Of a stretch of 64,000 nt of DNA, positions 9,171 through 18,292 are shown in pieces. The position numbers were made by a program, and so were the translations under genes. Each line of letters begins with the position of its first letter. The first letter of the stretch is position 1. The notes beneath the pieces were generated by a model. It was given only the letters and a program-made list of their open reading frames with translations, ran no database searches and was not told the origin of the DNA. Origin of the DNA: Pirellulales bacterium (GTDB lineage Bacteria; Planctomycetota; Planctomycetia; Pirellulales; JACPPG01); assembly GCA_036499395.1 (NCBI GenBank), contig DASYDW010000136.1, forward strand, positions 167,953 to 231,952, written 5' to 3'.

Positions 9171-10141
9171 GGTGTTTTCAATTTGCGCACGAGTTGATTG
9201 CCTGCTAACAACTAACGGTTCCGCAAGTCGTTCGGCAAGCACCTCGCCTCTGCGAGCCGCATCGAAAACGGCTTGACACGACGGCTGCATTCGCCCTCAG
9301 GCCGTGCTGAACCTGGATCGCAGTCCCCGCCCTTTATCGCAGCTTCCGCGCGGCGCAAACGGCACCAATGGGTGGAGCCGCCGTGCCGCGAAGTACTTAC
9401 AAGAAAAAGAGAGCATGGATGCGCATCGGCGGGACATCGTTTCTCTTAAGTGCCCGCCGGCCAAACTCATTTTTTCGACGCAACTTATTAACCAGACTTG
9501 GCTTATCGACCAAAACAAAAATCGACATTCGGGTAGCAAGAAGTTTGCGGAATTTGCTGACTTTTTCATTGACGCCACCCCTATTGCTGGTAGACTGTGT
9601 CGAAGTTGGCTGCCGTGCGCCCTTTGTTCGGCACGCCTGTTTTAACCGGCAAGACCCTTAACGAGGGAGCAAACGCTAATGATTCGGACGCGATTCGATT
9701 CATCCCTCGTATCGGTGCATCATGCTGCACTGATGGGCCGCAAAGCCCTTCCTTCGGCAGCGAAGTACATCGCCGTTCTGGCACGCTTCGCCAATACGAC
9801 CCTTGCAGGTCGTGCCTCTTGCCAATCAATCGAGCACCCACTTGTGCTTAGCAATACGCACGACGCACGGCGATTTCCGTTGCGGACTGCGTCGTATTGC
9901 TCGAACCAACGTAACACCACACACCGTGATCCTGGGCACATTTGAACCACAAGAAGGAGAAATCCTCCACAGACTGACACCTTGGCTCCAGCGACCAAAA
10001 CGCTGAACGTCGATCAACGTTCGAAAAGCACGTTGAAGGATCAATGACGAACAGCAGATACGAAAAACCGATTCGCGTTAGTTCGAAAAAGAGTGTTTTT
10101 AGTAAATCAGAGCGTGACAACATTACGAATGGGAGTTGCTA
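9171..10141. other. Long intergenic region with one promoter candidate, no convincing gene
   Basis: About 970 bp between the GT39-like gene and the first PEP-CTERM gene. Several open frames of 80-110 codons exist on both strands, but their translations (rich in Cys, Arg, His and Trp with no domain) look like random GC-rich sequence. The only clear element is the promoter candidate at 9569-9596. The 3' 150 bp are AT-richer, as expected for a 5' untranslated region. A non-coding RNA here cannot be excluded. Confidence 0.55.
9569..9596 (+). promoter_or_regulatory. Predicted sigma70-type promoter upstream of the first PEP-CTERM gene
   Basis: TTGACG at 9569-9574 and TAGACT at 9591-9596 with a 16-bp spacer. 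If it drives the PEP-CTERM gene the leader would be about 540 nt, which is long; it may instead start an untranslated RNA or a nearer, weaker promoter (AT-rich stretch 10083-10110) may serve the gene. Confidence 0.4.
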
Positions 10142-11053
10142 ATGATGAGTAATCGATTCCGCCTGTTGGCAGCCGCGGCTGCCTGTGCGATGGCGCTGAC
10201 GTCATCGATGGCCAAAGCTGACCCGTTGTCGTTCACCATCGACTCGTCGCAAAGCTACCTGACGCTGAACATCCCGAACTTCAGCTTGTCGGGCTTGACG
10301 ATCAACCTGACCAGCCAAAACCGCACGAATGGTGCCCCGACCGGCACGCAGTGGAGTGCGAACTCGACCACCGGCAACACGGCGTTCATCTCGGGTACGT
10401 TCGCCACGACGATTGGCGGCAGCCTCAGCGGCCAGTCCTTGAGCGCGGTTCAGTTCATTGCCGGTGCGAACAACCTGAACGCTATCAATTCGGGCAACTA
10501 TCGCCCGAACCCGGCCGCTTACAACACCGCGACCAGCCATTACGACAACAACTCGGGTGGCGCTGGTGCTTATGGTGCCACGGTTCACTCGACGTTGGGT
10601 AACGCCGGCTTGGTGTCGTTCGACAACGTCTCGTACGACATTGGTTCGAACAACCTGCCCGCCAGCGGTGGTGTTGGCTCCGGCACGATCGCCACGGGTG
10701 GCAACCTGCAGACTGGCATCCTCAACTCGGTGTTCTCGGCCCAAGGCTTGAGCGTAATTATCGTCGGCCAGGTATTGCCGAACGACACGGGAAGCCTCGG
10801 TGGTGTCTCGGCTCCGAACACCGTTGCCAGTGCGAGCTACACGTTCACCAGCCCGAGCAACTTGCAGCTAAAGGTACCGGTCAACGTTCCGATCTCGATT
10901 GACCTGGGTGGCGGCACCTTCATCAACGGCACGGCCTTCGGCCAGTTCGTTGGTAACGCCGCGGTGCCCGAGCCGTCGACTCTCGCCTTGGCGGGACTCG
11001 GCATGGTTTCGTTGGTCGCCTTGGTGCGTCGCCGTCGCAACCTGCAGAAGTAG
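10142..11053 (+). CDS. PEP-CTERM secreted protein, paralogue 1
   Basis: The start chosen is ATG 10142, six bases after GGGAG at 10131-10135. The 303-residue product has a signal peptide (RLLAAAAACAMALTSSMAKA), a Ser/Thr/Asn-rich body beginning DPLSFTIDSSQSYLTLNIPNF, and a C-terminal sorting tail AVPEPSTLALAGLGM followed by a hydrophobic helix and RRRRN. PEP-CTERM tails are recognised by an exosortase, which is not encoded in this window, so the protein is expected to be processed and displayed at the surface or in the matrix. The body has no recognised enzymatic domain. A close paralogue lies directly downstream, and each has its own terminator. Confidence 0.92.
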   Translation: MMSNRFRLLAAAAACAMALTSSMAKADPLSFTIDSSQSYLTLNIPNFSLSGLTINLTSQNRTNGAPTGTQWSANSTTGNTAFISGTFATTIGGSLSGQSLSAVQFIAGANNLNAINSGNYRPNPAAYNTATSHYDNNSGGAGAYGATVHSTLGNAGLVSFDNVSYDIGSNNLPASGGVGSGTIATGGNLQTGILNSVFSAQGLSVIIVGQVLPNDTGSLGGVSAPNTVASASYTFTSPSNLQLKVPVNVPISIDLGGGTFINGTAFGQFVGNAAVPEPSTLALAGLGMVSLVALVRRRRNLQK

Positions 11054-11097
11054 TCTTGAAGCAGGCGGTGCCAAACCGCTCATTGCTAATCACTCTT

Positions 11098-11137
11098 CCC
11101 TTCGGTGCCGCTTCGGCGGCACCGAAGGGTTTTTATT
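11098..11137 (+). terminator. Intrinsic terminator of PEP-CTERM paralogue 1
   Basis: A perfect 14-bp stem (11098-11111 with 11116-11129) closes a TTCG tetraloop at 11112-11115 with a C-G closing pair, followed by TTTTTATT. C(UUCG)G is an exceptionally stable loop. It lies 45 bp after the stop codon. Confidence 0.95.
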
Positions 11138-11643
11138 GCGCAATGCCTGTCGGGAGAAGTCCATTCAAGCATCGACGGCGTCCCCCGCCGCGGTGTCAAA
11201 GCCCGGCAGGCTGCAACCGGTTGAAAAATGCCCCTCCTGAACGCAGCCTGAGAAATTCCAGATTTTTTGCGGAAAAAGTGTTGCAATCGGTAAAATCGTA
11301 GCGCAACATGTGGGCTGTGCCGACCAAATGGCGCAATCTTCCTAATCCGACTGTTCATCTTTGTCGAAACGACGCTAGTGATTTGGACCACGAACCTGAG
11401 CTGAGAGTCGAGCCTTTCTGGCTCCTCGCAGGTTTGTCATAGCGTCCTCCCTTGGATCAGCCCTTCCCCTTCCGTTGCGAGTTGTGTCGCACGGCACTTT
11501 AAGGCGAAGGTCTCATCGTAGAGATGATGGCCAAGCGACTGCCGGTTTACACGGGATCGGCAACTCGCCTGATTAACACCAAAAATCACCGTGGATGAAA
11601 CGGGAAGCTAACGCATCTAGATCCCCCAACTCGTGAGGCGCCA
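11138..11643. other. Intergenic region between PEP-CTERM paralogues
   Basis: About 500 bp between the terminator of paralogue 1 and the start of paralogue 2. No convincing coding sequence. It contains a promoter candidate at 11267-11296. The remaining leader of roughly 340 nt shows no obvious conserved structure. Confidence 0.55.
11267..11296 (+). promoter_or_regulatory. Predicted promoter of PEP-CTERM paralogue 2
   Basis: TTGCGG at 11267-11272 and TAAAAT at 11291-11296 with an 18-bp spacer. The stretch GGAAAAAGTGTT...GGTAAAATC partly resembles CGAAAAAGAGTGTTTTTAGT followed by AAATC at about 10083-10110 before paralogue 1, hinting that the two genes share a promoter type. Confidence 0.45.
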
Positions 11644-12594
11644 ATGACCACATCGTGCTATGTATTGCCCCGTGCGCAGAAGTCCCTTCGTTCCCAATGG
11701 CTCGCTCCCGCATTCGCTCTTTGCGGGCTGGCCCTCCTGACCTCGACGGTTCAGGCTGACCCTCTGACCTTTACGGTCGATTCGACGCAGAGTTACCTGA
11801 CGTTGAACATCCCGAATTTCAGCCTGTCGGGTCTGACCATTAACCTGACAGCGCAAAACCGTACAAACGGCGCGCCGGCTCCCACCGCGTGGAGTGCCAA
11901 TTCAACGACCGGAAACACGGCGTTCGTCTCGGGCACATTTGCCACGACGATCGGCGGCAGCCTGAGCGGCCAGAGCTTGAGCTCGATTCAGTTTATCGCC
12001 GGTGCGAATAACCTGGCGGCTATCGCCTCGGGCAACTATCGCCCGAATCCGGCCGCCTACAACTCCACAACTAGCCATTACGACAACAACAGTGGGGCTC
12101 CGGGGGCTTACGGTTCCACGGTTCACTCGACGCTCGGCAACGCCGGCCTGGTGTCCTTCGACAATGTGACCTATGACATTGGCTCGAATAACTTGCCGGC
12201 CAGCGGTGGCGTTGGCTCCGGCACATTTGCAACGGGCGCGGATTTGTCGACGGGCATTCTCAGCTCGGTGTTTTCGGCACAAGGCTTGAGCGTCATCATC
12301 GCCGGCCAAGTGTTGCCAAACGACACGGGCGGCCTGAGCGGTGTATCGGCTCCGAATACCCTCGCTAGCGCGAACTACACATTCACTAGCCCGACGAATC
12401 TGCAGGTGGTCGTGCCCGTCAATATCCCGATCTCGATTGACCTCGGGGGCGGCACGTTCATTAACGGCACCGCATTCGGTCAGTTCGTCGGCAATGCGGC
12501 GGTGCCTGAACCGTCCACGCTGGCCTTGGCGGGTTTGGGAATGGTTTCCCTGGTCGCGATGGTGCGACGCCGTCGGAATGCGAAGATCGGATAG
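11644..12594 (+). CDS. PEP-CTERM secreted protein, paralogue 2
   Basis: 316 residues from ATG 11644 (GAGGCG lies seven to eight bases upstream). From DPLTFTVDSTQSYLTLNIPNF to the C-terminus it is nearly collinear with paralogue 1, with mostly conservative replacements; only the signal peptide (ending LLTSTVQA) is different and longer. The tail is AVPEPSTLALAGLGM, a hydrophobic helix and RRRRN, the PEP-CTERM sorting signal for exosortase processing. The body has no named domain. The arrangement indicates a tandem duplication including the terminator region, followed by divergence. Confidence 0.92.
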   Translation: MTTSCYVLPRAQKSLRSQWLAPAFALCGLALLTSTVQADPLTFTVDSTQSYLTLNIPNFSLSGLTINLTAQNRTNGAPAPTAWSANSTTGNTAFVSGTFATTIGGSLSGQSLSSIQFIAGANNLAAIASGNYRPNPAAYNSTTSHYDNNSGAPGAYGSTVHSTLGNAGLVSFDNVTYDIGSNNLPASGGVGSGTFATGADLSTGILSSVFSAQGLSVIIAGQVLPNDTGGLSGVSAPNTLASANYTFTSPTNLQVVVPVNIPISIDLGGGTFINGTAFGQFVGNAAVPEPSTLALAGLGMVSLVAMVRRRRNAKIG

Positions 12595-12630
12595 TCCAAT
12601 CAGTCGCTAGATGCTTTGACGACTCACGAG

Positions 12631-12671
12631 CCCCTCGGTACCGGTTCGCCGGTACCGAGGGGATTTTTTTT
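12631..12671 (+). terminator. Intrinsic terminator of PEP-CTERM paralogue 2
   Basis: A perfect 14-bp stem (12631-12644 with 12649-12662) around a TTCG loop at 12645-12648, followed by A and eight Ts. It has the same stem length and loop as the terminator of paralogue 1 but differs at several paired positions on both arms. Confidence 0.95.
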
Positions 12672-12717
12672 GCGCTCCTATAAAAGTATTGCGCTGATCG
12701 ACAGGCTGCCGATGCGA

Positions 12718-13704
12718 CTACCGATACCCGTGCGTTCGAAACCAATCCCAGGCGTCGCGAACCGTCTCAGCCGCTGGGCGTATCTGGTACCCGAGTTGCG
12801 CTGAAGCGCGATCGCTCGAGTAGTTCTTGGGAAGCCCAGCCATCGCGACGGCCGCCGAATTGAAGTCCGGCTCCCGGCCAGTCACCCTGCCGATTACATC
12901 CCCTCCCCAACCGCCAACCTTGAGTTGCATCGGCCCGGCGCGCCACAGTGGTCGCCGCACATGGCAAGTATCGGCGATCAGGCGCATCAATTCGATCCAT
13001 TGCATCGTGCGGCCTGCCAGAATGTAGCGCTCGCTGGCGTTAGCCTGATCGCGGGCGGTTAGAATCGCGGCAGCGACATCGCGCGCATCGCACAAGCTGA
13101 GCCAACCGCGCGGTGCCAGGATCATCGAACCCCGGGCCGTGGCCAATAGCAGCTTGCCCGACGATGGCTTCCAGTCCCAGGGACTCAGCATGAACCCGGG
13201 ATTGACTGTGACAGCGTCCAACCCTTGGGCTATTTCGCTCGTCACGATTTCTTCCGCCTGCCGCTTGGTCACCACGTAGGGAACCGCCGGGCCGCCGGCG
13301 TATGGTGTTTCTTCGTTGGTCCGTTCTCGCAGCGAGCAGCGACCAAACACATCAGTCGTCGAAATATGAACCATCCGCACGCCGGCTTCGCGGCAGGCCT
13401 CGGCCACATGACGCGTCCCCTGGACGTTGACGGCGTCGTAGACCTCGCGCTGCGACCAACCAATCCGCACAAAGGCCGCACAGTGGACGACCGTGTTCAC
13501 GCCTCGGCACGCCAGGCGAACGGACTCGCGGTCGCGAATATCTCCCGCCGAAGCCTTCACATCTAGATCGGCGAGGGCAGGATGCAAAGACTTATCGCGC
13601 ACGAGCACGCGTACGCGCTCACCGCGCGAAAGCAGGAGGCGAACGATATTGTTGCCCAACAAGCCGGTCGCGCCGGTGACCAGCGTGACTTTCGGATCAT
13701 TCAT
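12718..13704 (-). CDS. NAD-dependent epimerase/dehydratase (extended SDR, dihydroflavonol-reductase-like)
   Basis: 328 residues from ATG 13702-13704, preceded by GGAAG. The N-terminus VTLVTGATGLLGNNIVRLLL carries the GxxGxxG Rossmann motif; GDIRD, an HCAAF strand, STTDVFG and the catalytic YVVTKRQAEE (YxxxK) follow. The substrate-binding part (NPGFMLSPWDWKPSSGK) resembles the dihydroflavonol reductase/HpnA-like group that reduces or epimerises hydroxylated cyclic or sugar substrates. It is the last gene of a three-gene minus-strand run, 69 bp after the FAD oxidoreductase, so it is probably co-transcribed. The substrate is unknown. Confidence 0.88.
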   Translation of the reverse strand: MNDPKVTLVTGATGLLGNNIVRLLLSRGERVRVLVRDKSLHPALADLDVKASAGDIRDRESVRLACRGVNTVVHCAAFVRIGWSQREVYDAVNVQGTRHVAEACREAGVRMVHISTTDVFGRCSLRERTNEETPYAGGPAVPYVVTKRQAEEIVTSEIAQGLDAVTVNPGFMLSPWDWKPSSGKLLLATARGSMILAPRGWLSLCDARDVAAAILTARDQANASERYILAGRTMQWIELMRLIADTCHVRRPLWRAGPMQLKVGGWGGDVIGRVTGREPDFNSAAVAMAGLPKNYSSDRASAQLGYQIRPAAETVRDAWDWFRTHGYR

Positions 13705-13773
13705 TAATTCTTCCGGCCCCCACGATCCGACCCGGCGATGCAAATTCAGTGCGAAACATCGAACGGGGCATTC

Positions 13774-15009
13774 TCATGCCGAGCCCTCGGCATGTCCCGT
13801 CGTCATGTCGTAATAGGTAGCATAGGTTTCGCAGGCGCGCCGCCGCACTTCACTTTCATCGAGGTTTTGGCCGGCGAATCGGGCGATTGCCATGCCGCTC
13901 GGGTCGATGGAAGTCGTCCCCGAGACAATCCATTCGGCCAGCAGTTTGCCCACGCCCCCCCCGCCCGACACGCCGTGTGCGCAGAAGCCGCACGCAGTCC
14001 ACACGCCGCGTACCTCGGGGGTCGGTCCCAGGAGAAACGCGCCGTCAGGCGTAAATGACTCCAAACCGCAAATCTGGTGTGCAAGCGCATGTCGTGCGAA
14101 TTCCGGAACACGTCGCCCGGCCGCTGCCAAAAGACCCGCGAACTGTTGTGAGTCGAATTGCTGGACTGTGGGGTTTTCGTTACGCGGAATGGTCGCCGTA
14201 AACGCGCGGGGGTTGCGCTCGTAACCGCCGGCAATCAGCGAGTCCCCCTTTTGCCGCAGGTAGACCAGGTTATCGGGATCGCGGAGATTCGGCAGCATGC
14301 CCTGGCCAAGAGTCGGAATTGACTCCGTTTCGACGTACTGATGTTCCATGGGAGTCAAGGGAATCGAGACGCCCGCCATGCGTCCGATGAGCGGCGACCA
14401 GATGCCGGCTGCAATGACCAGGGTTTCCGTTTCGCAGCGCCCCGACTCGGTCGTCACACCGCGCACAGCGCCGCTTGCCACTTCGATCGAGGTGACACGG
14501 GTCCGCGATTCGAACTCAACGCCGAGCGCGCGTGCATCGCGGATCATTGCCCCTGCGAGTACTGGCGCCGCGGCCGAACCGTCGGTCGGCATGTAGATCG
14601 CCCCCTCGACCCCCGACTTGTCCATGAGGGGAAACAACGCGAGCGTCTCTGCCGGCGACAATAGGTGCGTATCGAGCCCGCAACGGTCAGCGAACGCCTT
14701 TTGCTGCCGCAGTTCGATCAGTCGCTCGCGCGACGACGCCAGACGCAGGCTACCGACTTCCAAAAAACCAGGAGCACCGTCCAACTCCAAGGTTCGGTAC
14801 AACGCCACGCTGTCGACCAGCAGCCGCGTCAGACTCACTGACGAACGTAGCTGACCTATCAATCCCGGGGCGTGCGATGTGGTACCGCTGATTAGCTCTC
14901 CCTGTTCCAGCACCAGAACGTCGGTACGTCCTAACCGCGCCAAGTGCAGCGCGATGCTCGCGCCTGCGATACCGCCTCCGATAATGACGACCGAGGCCCG
15001 AGTTTTCAT
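13774..15009 (-). CDS. FAD-dependent oxidoreductase (DAO family, sarcosine/dimethylglycine-oxidase-like)
   Basis: 411 residues from ATG 15007-15009, preceded by AGGA. The N-terminus VVIIGGGIAGASIALHLA is the dinucleotide-binding fold. It continues with LISGTTSHAPGL, which aligns with the loop of dimethylglycine/sarcosine oxidases whose His carries covalently bound FAD; here that residue is His46. The C-terminus has a DGAFLLGPTPEVRGVW-ACGF pattern typical of DAO-fold enzymes. There is no C-terminal GcvT-like folate domain, so it would act as a stand-alone amine or amino-acid oxidase/dehydrogenase, in the size class of monomeric sarcosine oxidase. Its neighbours are a choline-kinase-like protein and an SDR. 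Substrate assignment to an N-methylated amine is an inference. Confidence 0.88.
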   Translation of the reverse strand: MKTRASVVIIGGGIAGASIALHLARLGRTDVLVLEQGELISGTTSHAPGLIGQLRSSVSLTRLLVDSVALYRTLELDGAPGFLEVGSLRLASSRERLIELRQQKAFADRCGLDTHLLSPAETLALFPLMDKSGVEGAIYMPTDGSAAAPVLAGAMIRDARALGVEFESRTRVTSIEVASGAVRGVTTESGRCETETLVIAAGIWSPLIGRMAGVSIPLTPMEHQYVETESIPTLGQGMLPNLRDPDNLVYLRQKGDSLIAGGYERNPRAFTATIPRNENPTVQQFDSQQFAGLLAAAGRRVPEFARHALAHQICGLESFTPDGAFLLGPTPEVRGVWTACGFCAHGVSGGGGVGKLLAEWIVSGTTSIDPSGMAIARFAGQNLDESEVRRRACETYATYYDMTTGHAEGSA

Positions 15010-15152
15010 TTCGAATTCCTAGGATGCTGCGTTCGACGAGGACTAGTGTCCCCGGCCGTCACCGATCCCACATTCGCGGCAAGGCTCTGCCACGCGGCCC
15101 GGCAAGTTCACAAATCTACCCATGAGCGCGGCCAGGGAAAAGGACCGCGGCC

Positions 15153-16013
15153 TCAATCGGAATCGGCCTGAAGAAAGCGTTCCAAGTTCTGTTGGGCGTA
15201 CCCGGGAAAGTCGAATTCGAGTCGCGAGATTCCCGCTTGTGCAAATCCCCACATCGTCTCGCGCAAGGCGGAGACCTTCCGCATGACTCGCAGCCGCCTT
15301 AGATCCTCCGCCTGCACCGCGCCCGCGTAGTTTCGCAGGAATTCGCTCTCCTGCGCCGCGGAAAGTCGGTGATTCTCGGCGAAGTTTCCCAAATCGAAGA
15401 ATCGATCTCCCATGCCTGCGTATTCCCAGTCGATGATCCGCAGGTTTGTACCATCATCGATCAGGTTGGCCGGCAGAAGATCATTGTGACAAGGGCACGA
15501 CACCGCGGTGCTTGCCACGGAGCCGCGCAGATCGTCAAGACCCTCGAGGATTTTCCGCACGCTGCCCGGCAACGGAACTTCGTGAGCCTGCGCGATTCGA
15601 TGATACTCTTCAATGATTGCAAAGGCCGAGAATTCCTTGGGAAACGCCGGAGCCTCGTGCAATCTGGCCAGCGTGCGAGCCGCGCGGGCGAGAATATCGT
15701 TGCACGTCGCGTCCATGGGTGAGAGTACCCGACCTTCGACGAACCGCGTGAGCAACGCCCGTCGTGCGGGCAGATAAGCCACGACCTCGGCCCCGATGCC
15801 GACAGCAGCGGCGATTGCAGCGCAGGCGTACTCGCTATCGCGATCGATCCCCAATTGCGCAGTGTTGTCCCCCGCAATGCGCAGCGCATAGGCGTCGTTT
15901 CCGACAAGAACGCGATAGTTGCGGTTCGTAATGCCGCCCCCGAGGGGCAGCACGATCGTGGCGCCCGCCAACTCGGGAATCTCGTGGAGAATATCCTGCA
16001 GATCGTTTAACAC
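15153..16013 (-). CDS. Choline/ethanolamine-kinase-like phosphotransferase
   Basis: 286 residues, starting with GTG at 16011-16013; the SD is poor, so the start is less sure. The fold is the APH/choline kinase type: LGGGITNRNYRV in the nucleotide loop, YALRIAG with the Lys position replaced as in many choline kinases, then CHNDLLPANLI (catalytic HxDxxxxN Brenner motif) and IIDWEYAGMGDRFFDLGNF (metal-binding Asp with the choline-kinase-specific W-E-Y-A-G). It would phosphorylate a small amino-alcohol such as choline or ethanolamine. First gene of the minus-strand set with the FAD oxidoreductase 143 bp downstream. Confidence 0.85.
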   Translation of the reverse strand: MLNDLQDILHEIPELAGATIVLPLGGGITNRNYRVLVGNDAYALRIAGDNTAQLGIDRDSEYACAAIAAAVGIGAEVVAYLPARRALLTRFVEGRVLSPMDATCNDILARAARTLARLHEAPAFPKEFSAFAIIEEYHRIAQAHEVPLPGSVRKILEGLDDLRGSVASTAVSCPCHNDLLPANLIDDGTNLRIIDWEYAGMGDRFFDLGNFAENHRLSAAQESEFLRNYAGAVQAEDLRRLRVMRKVSALRETMWGFAQAGISRLEFDFPGYAQQNLERFLQADSD

Positions 16014-16096
16014 GGGGAATCGTCGGCGCGAGGGATGATGATGACCTGCAAGTGTAGGTTAGGCGCGACGCACAATTCTTAGCCAGAAAAACGTGG

Positions 16097-18292
16097 TTAT
16101 TGGCTCGGAGTGGCCGGCGCCGGCAGTTCGCTGATCCAGCGCTCGAGCAACGATACGGCCGCCCGATCGATCACGCTTGTCGCCAACGGCGGCATGCGTC
16201 CCCGCTCGACGCGATTGATGCGCGTCAGCAGAAGCGACCTTTCGGGATGCCCTGGGGCCAGCAGCCGCGCGTCGGTAATGCCGAATCGGTCGTGCTGAGG
16301 CTTTTCGTCGAGCAGGCTCGTCTTGTCCAGCGGCGTCGTAAATTCCAGCTCCAGCCGGGCGTTGCCACCACCGGCCGACACGTGACAATGCGAGCAATTC
16401 GAATGCAGGTAGCTGCGGGCGCGCGCGTCGATAGGCAATGCGCCGTCTTGCGGATCCGACAGGGCGCCCATTTCAGCGGGGCGCTTCGGCAGAGGTTCGC
16501 GGAACAGGCCGAGCCGCTCGAAAACCTCTAATTGGTTTGCTGACGAGCTGCCGTAGTCGTGCGCGCGGTTCATTTGCAGCGTAGACAATCCCAGCACGTA
16601 ATTCGCCGCGCGCGTGTGGCACATCATGCATTCGGCGCGGCTGGGAAAATGCCAGGACTGGCTGCGCGATTCGCCCGTCACTCCATCCGCCACTAATAAA
16701 TCGTGCGAGCGGCCTTCGCTGGGGACCAGTTCGGCATCAGTCTGCTCGTCGTTCCACTGGTACGAATAACCAACCCACTCTCCTTGCTCGCGCACCAGCA
16801 GCCGTGTTTCGACTCGCCGTGCCACCGGCGGATTTCCGGGCACGTCCAACGAAAATGTCTTCACTACGACGGCGTGATCGGGCAGGTTCCAGCCGCGTGA
16901 TTCCGTGAACTGGATCTGGGTATCAGGCGGCAACGCGAACAGGCGTTCCTTCCTTGCGCCATCGGACCAGAGGGGCGCGATCACCGAATACGGCACCACA
17001 CCCGGCGCCGGCCGATGGTCCACGACAGATGCGAACAACCCTGTCTCGCTCAAGCGACGCGGGAATTCGCTACTGGAATTTGGCGTGTCATTTGGCTCGA
17101 ACTGGTATAAGCCGCCGGCATAGTCGACGACGTATAACTCGCCGTCGGCATCGACGCCGAAACTCGCGACTTGCAGCGTCGTATCCGCCAACTCGCGATG
17201 CCAGGTTACCTGGCGACCGTCGTAGCGCATTCCCCAAAAGCGGCCTGTCGCAAAATCTCCATAGACGTAGGCTCCGCGCAGTTCCGGCAGCCGGCGCCCA
17301 TAATAGACGTGCCCTCCGGTGATCGATCGACCTTCGGAATGAGGATGGGCAACCACTGGTGGCACGATCGGCGTCGGCCGGCGCTCACGAAGCGATTGAA
17401 AGGGCAAGCCCCCTTCCTCAACGCTCCATCCGTAATTGCCGCCGCGCTCGATGAGATAAATCATTTCGCGCCAGTCCTGGCCCACGTCGCCGATCCATAG
17501 GCGTCCCGTTTCTCGATCAAAGGACATGCGCCACGGATTGCGAAGGCCGAAGGCCCACAACTCGCCGCGCGCGTTCTCGGTCGAAACGAAGGGATTGTCA
17601 CCGGGAATCACGTAAGGACTCTGCTCATCACTAGCGCGAACATCGATTCGCAAAACGCCCGACGGCAGGTCGGCAAGGTTTTGTCCCGTCAGGTTGGTAT
17701 CAGAGTCCGAGGTCCCATCACCCGCCGTGATATAGAGCATGCCGTCAGGGCCAAATGCCAGGTCCCCGCCGTTGTGGCCGTTCGACTCGTATTCCAGAAC
17801 CATCAGCCGCGAGTTCGGCTCGCAGCGCGGGGGACCATCTTGGGCGACCTTGTATCGCGCGATGTGGTTATTCTTTTTCGTCGCTTCGCGCGGTCCGTTG
17901 CTGAATACATAGACGTAATGGTTCGTCGTATAAGCGGGATCAAACGCCAGGCTATAGCTCTCTTCGCCGACATCAAGGAACAGGTCGGCACTTTCGACGT
18001 CTGCCCGCTTCGGAAAAATCAGAATCCGCCCTGATCGTTCGATCACGAGCAACTCGTTCGTCGCGGGAACATGCGTCAGAAACAGGGGTTCTTTTAGCGC
18101 CAATTTGTCGAATACGCGCTGCAGGCGGAATGGCAGCGGAGCGTCGGGACTGCCGCGTACCCGAGACGTGGTCCAAGCGACCCGTTTGTGCGTATCGAAC
18201 GGCTCGTTTGGTACTGACTCTGAGGATGCGGCGTCACCTGCCATGCCGACGGACAGCGTCATCAGACACGCCAATCGACGAAGCCATTGCAT
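16097..18292 (-). CDS. Exported PQQ-type sugar dehydrogenase fused to a c-type cytochrome-like domain
   Basis: 731 residues from ATG 18290-18292 (MQWLRRLACL... signal peptide). Residues of about 60-420 form a glucose/sorbosone-dehydrogenase-type beta-propeller (GDLAFGPDGMLYITAGDG, NPWRMSFDRETGRLWIGDVGQ, ITGGHVYYG). After a linker, the last 300 residues match the SO2930-type domain: FPRRLSETGLF, a PLWSDGARKERL motif, and two heme-like CxxCH sites, CMMCH and CSHCH, about 100 residues apart. This predicts periplasmic oxidation of a sugar-like compound with electrons passed to an in-cis haem domain. The substrate is unknown. The start of the divergent CehA-like gene is about 200 bp away. Confidence 0.9.
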   Translation of the reverse strand: MQWLRRLACLMTLSVGMAGDAASSESVPNEPFDTHKRVAWTTSRVRGSPDAPLPFRLQRVFDKLALKEPLFLTHVPATNELLVIERSGRILIFPKRADVESADLFLDVGEESYSLAFDPAYTTNHYVYVFSNGPREATKKNNHIARYKVAQDGPPRCEPNSRLMVLEYESNGHNGGDLAFGPDGMLYITAGDGTSDSDTNLTGQNLADLPSGVLRIDVRASDEQSPYVIPGDNPFVSTENARGELWAFGLRNPWRMSFDRETGRLWIGDVGQDWREMIYLIERGGNYGWSVEEGGLPFQSLRERRPTPIVPPVVAHPHSEGRSITGGHVYYGRRLPELRGAYVYGDFATGRFWGMRYDGRQVTWHRELADTTLQVASFGVDADGELYVVDYAGGLYQFEPNDTPNSSSEFPRRLSETGLFASVVDHRPAPGVVPYSVIAPLWSDGARKERLFALPPDTQIQFTESRGWNLPDHAVVVKTFSLDVPGNPPVARRVETRLLVREQGEWVGYSYQWNDEQTDAELVPSEGRSHDLLVADGVTGESRSQSWHFPSRAECMMCHTRAANYVLGLSTLQMNRAHDYGSSSANQLEVFERLGLFREPLPKRPAEMGALSDPQDGALPIDARARSYLHSNCSHCHVSAGGGNARLELEFTTPLDKTSLLDEKPQHDRFGITDARLLAPGHPERSLLLTRINRVERGRMPPLATSVIDRAAVSLLERWISELPAPATPSQ

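Noticed and set aside
9679..9945. 88-codon frame with a weak SD upstream of the first PEP-CTERM gene
   Set aside because: Composition like random sequence, no signal, no domain and no conserved pattern.
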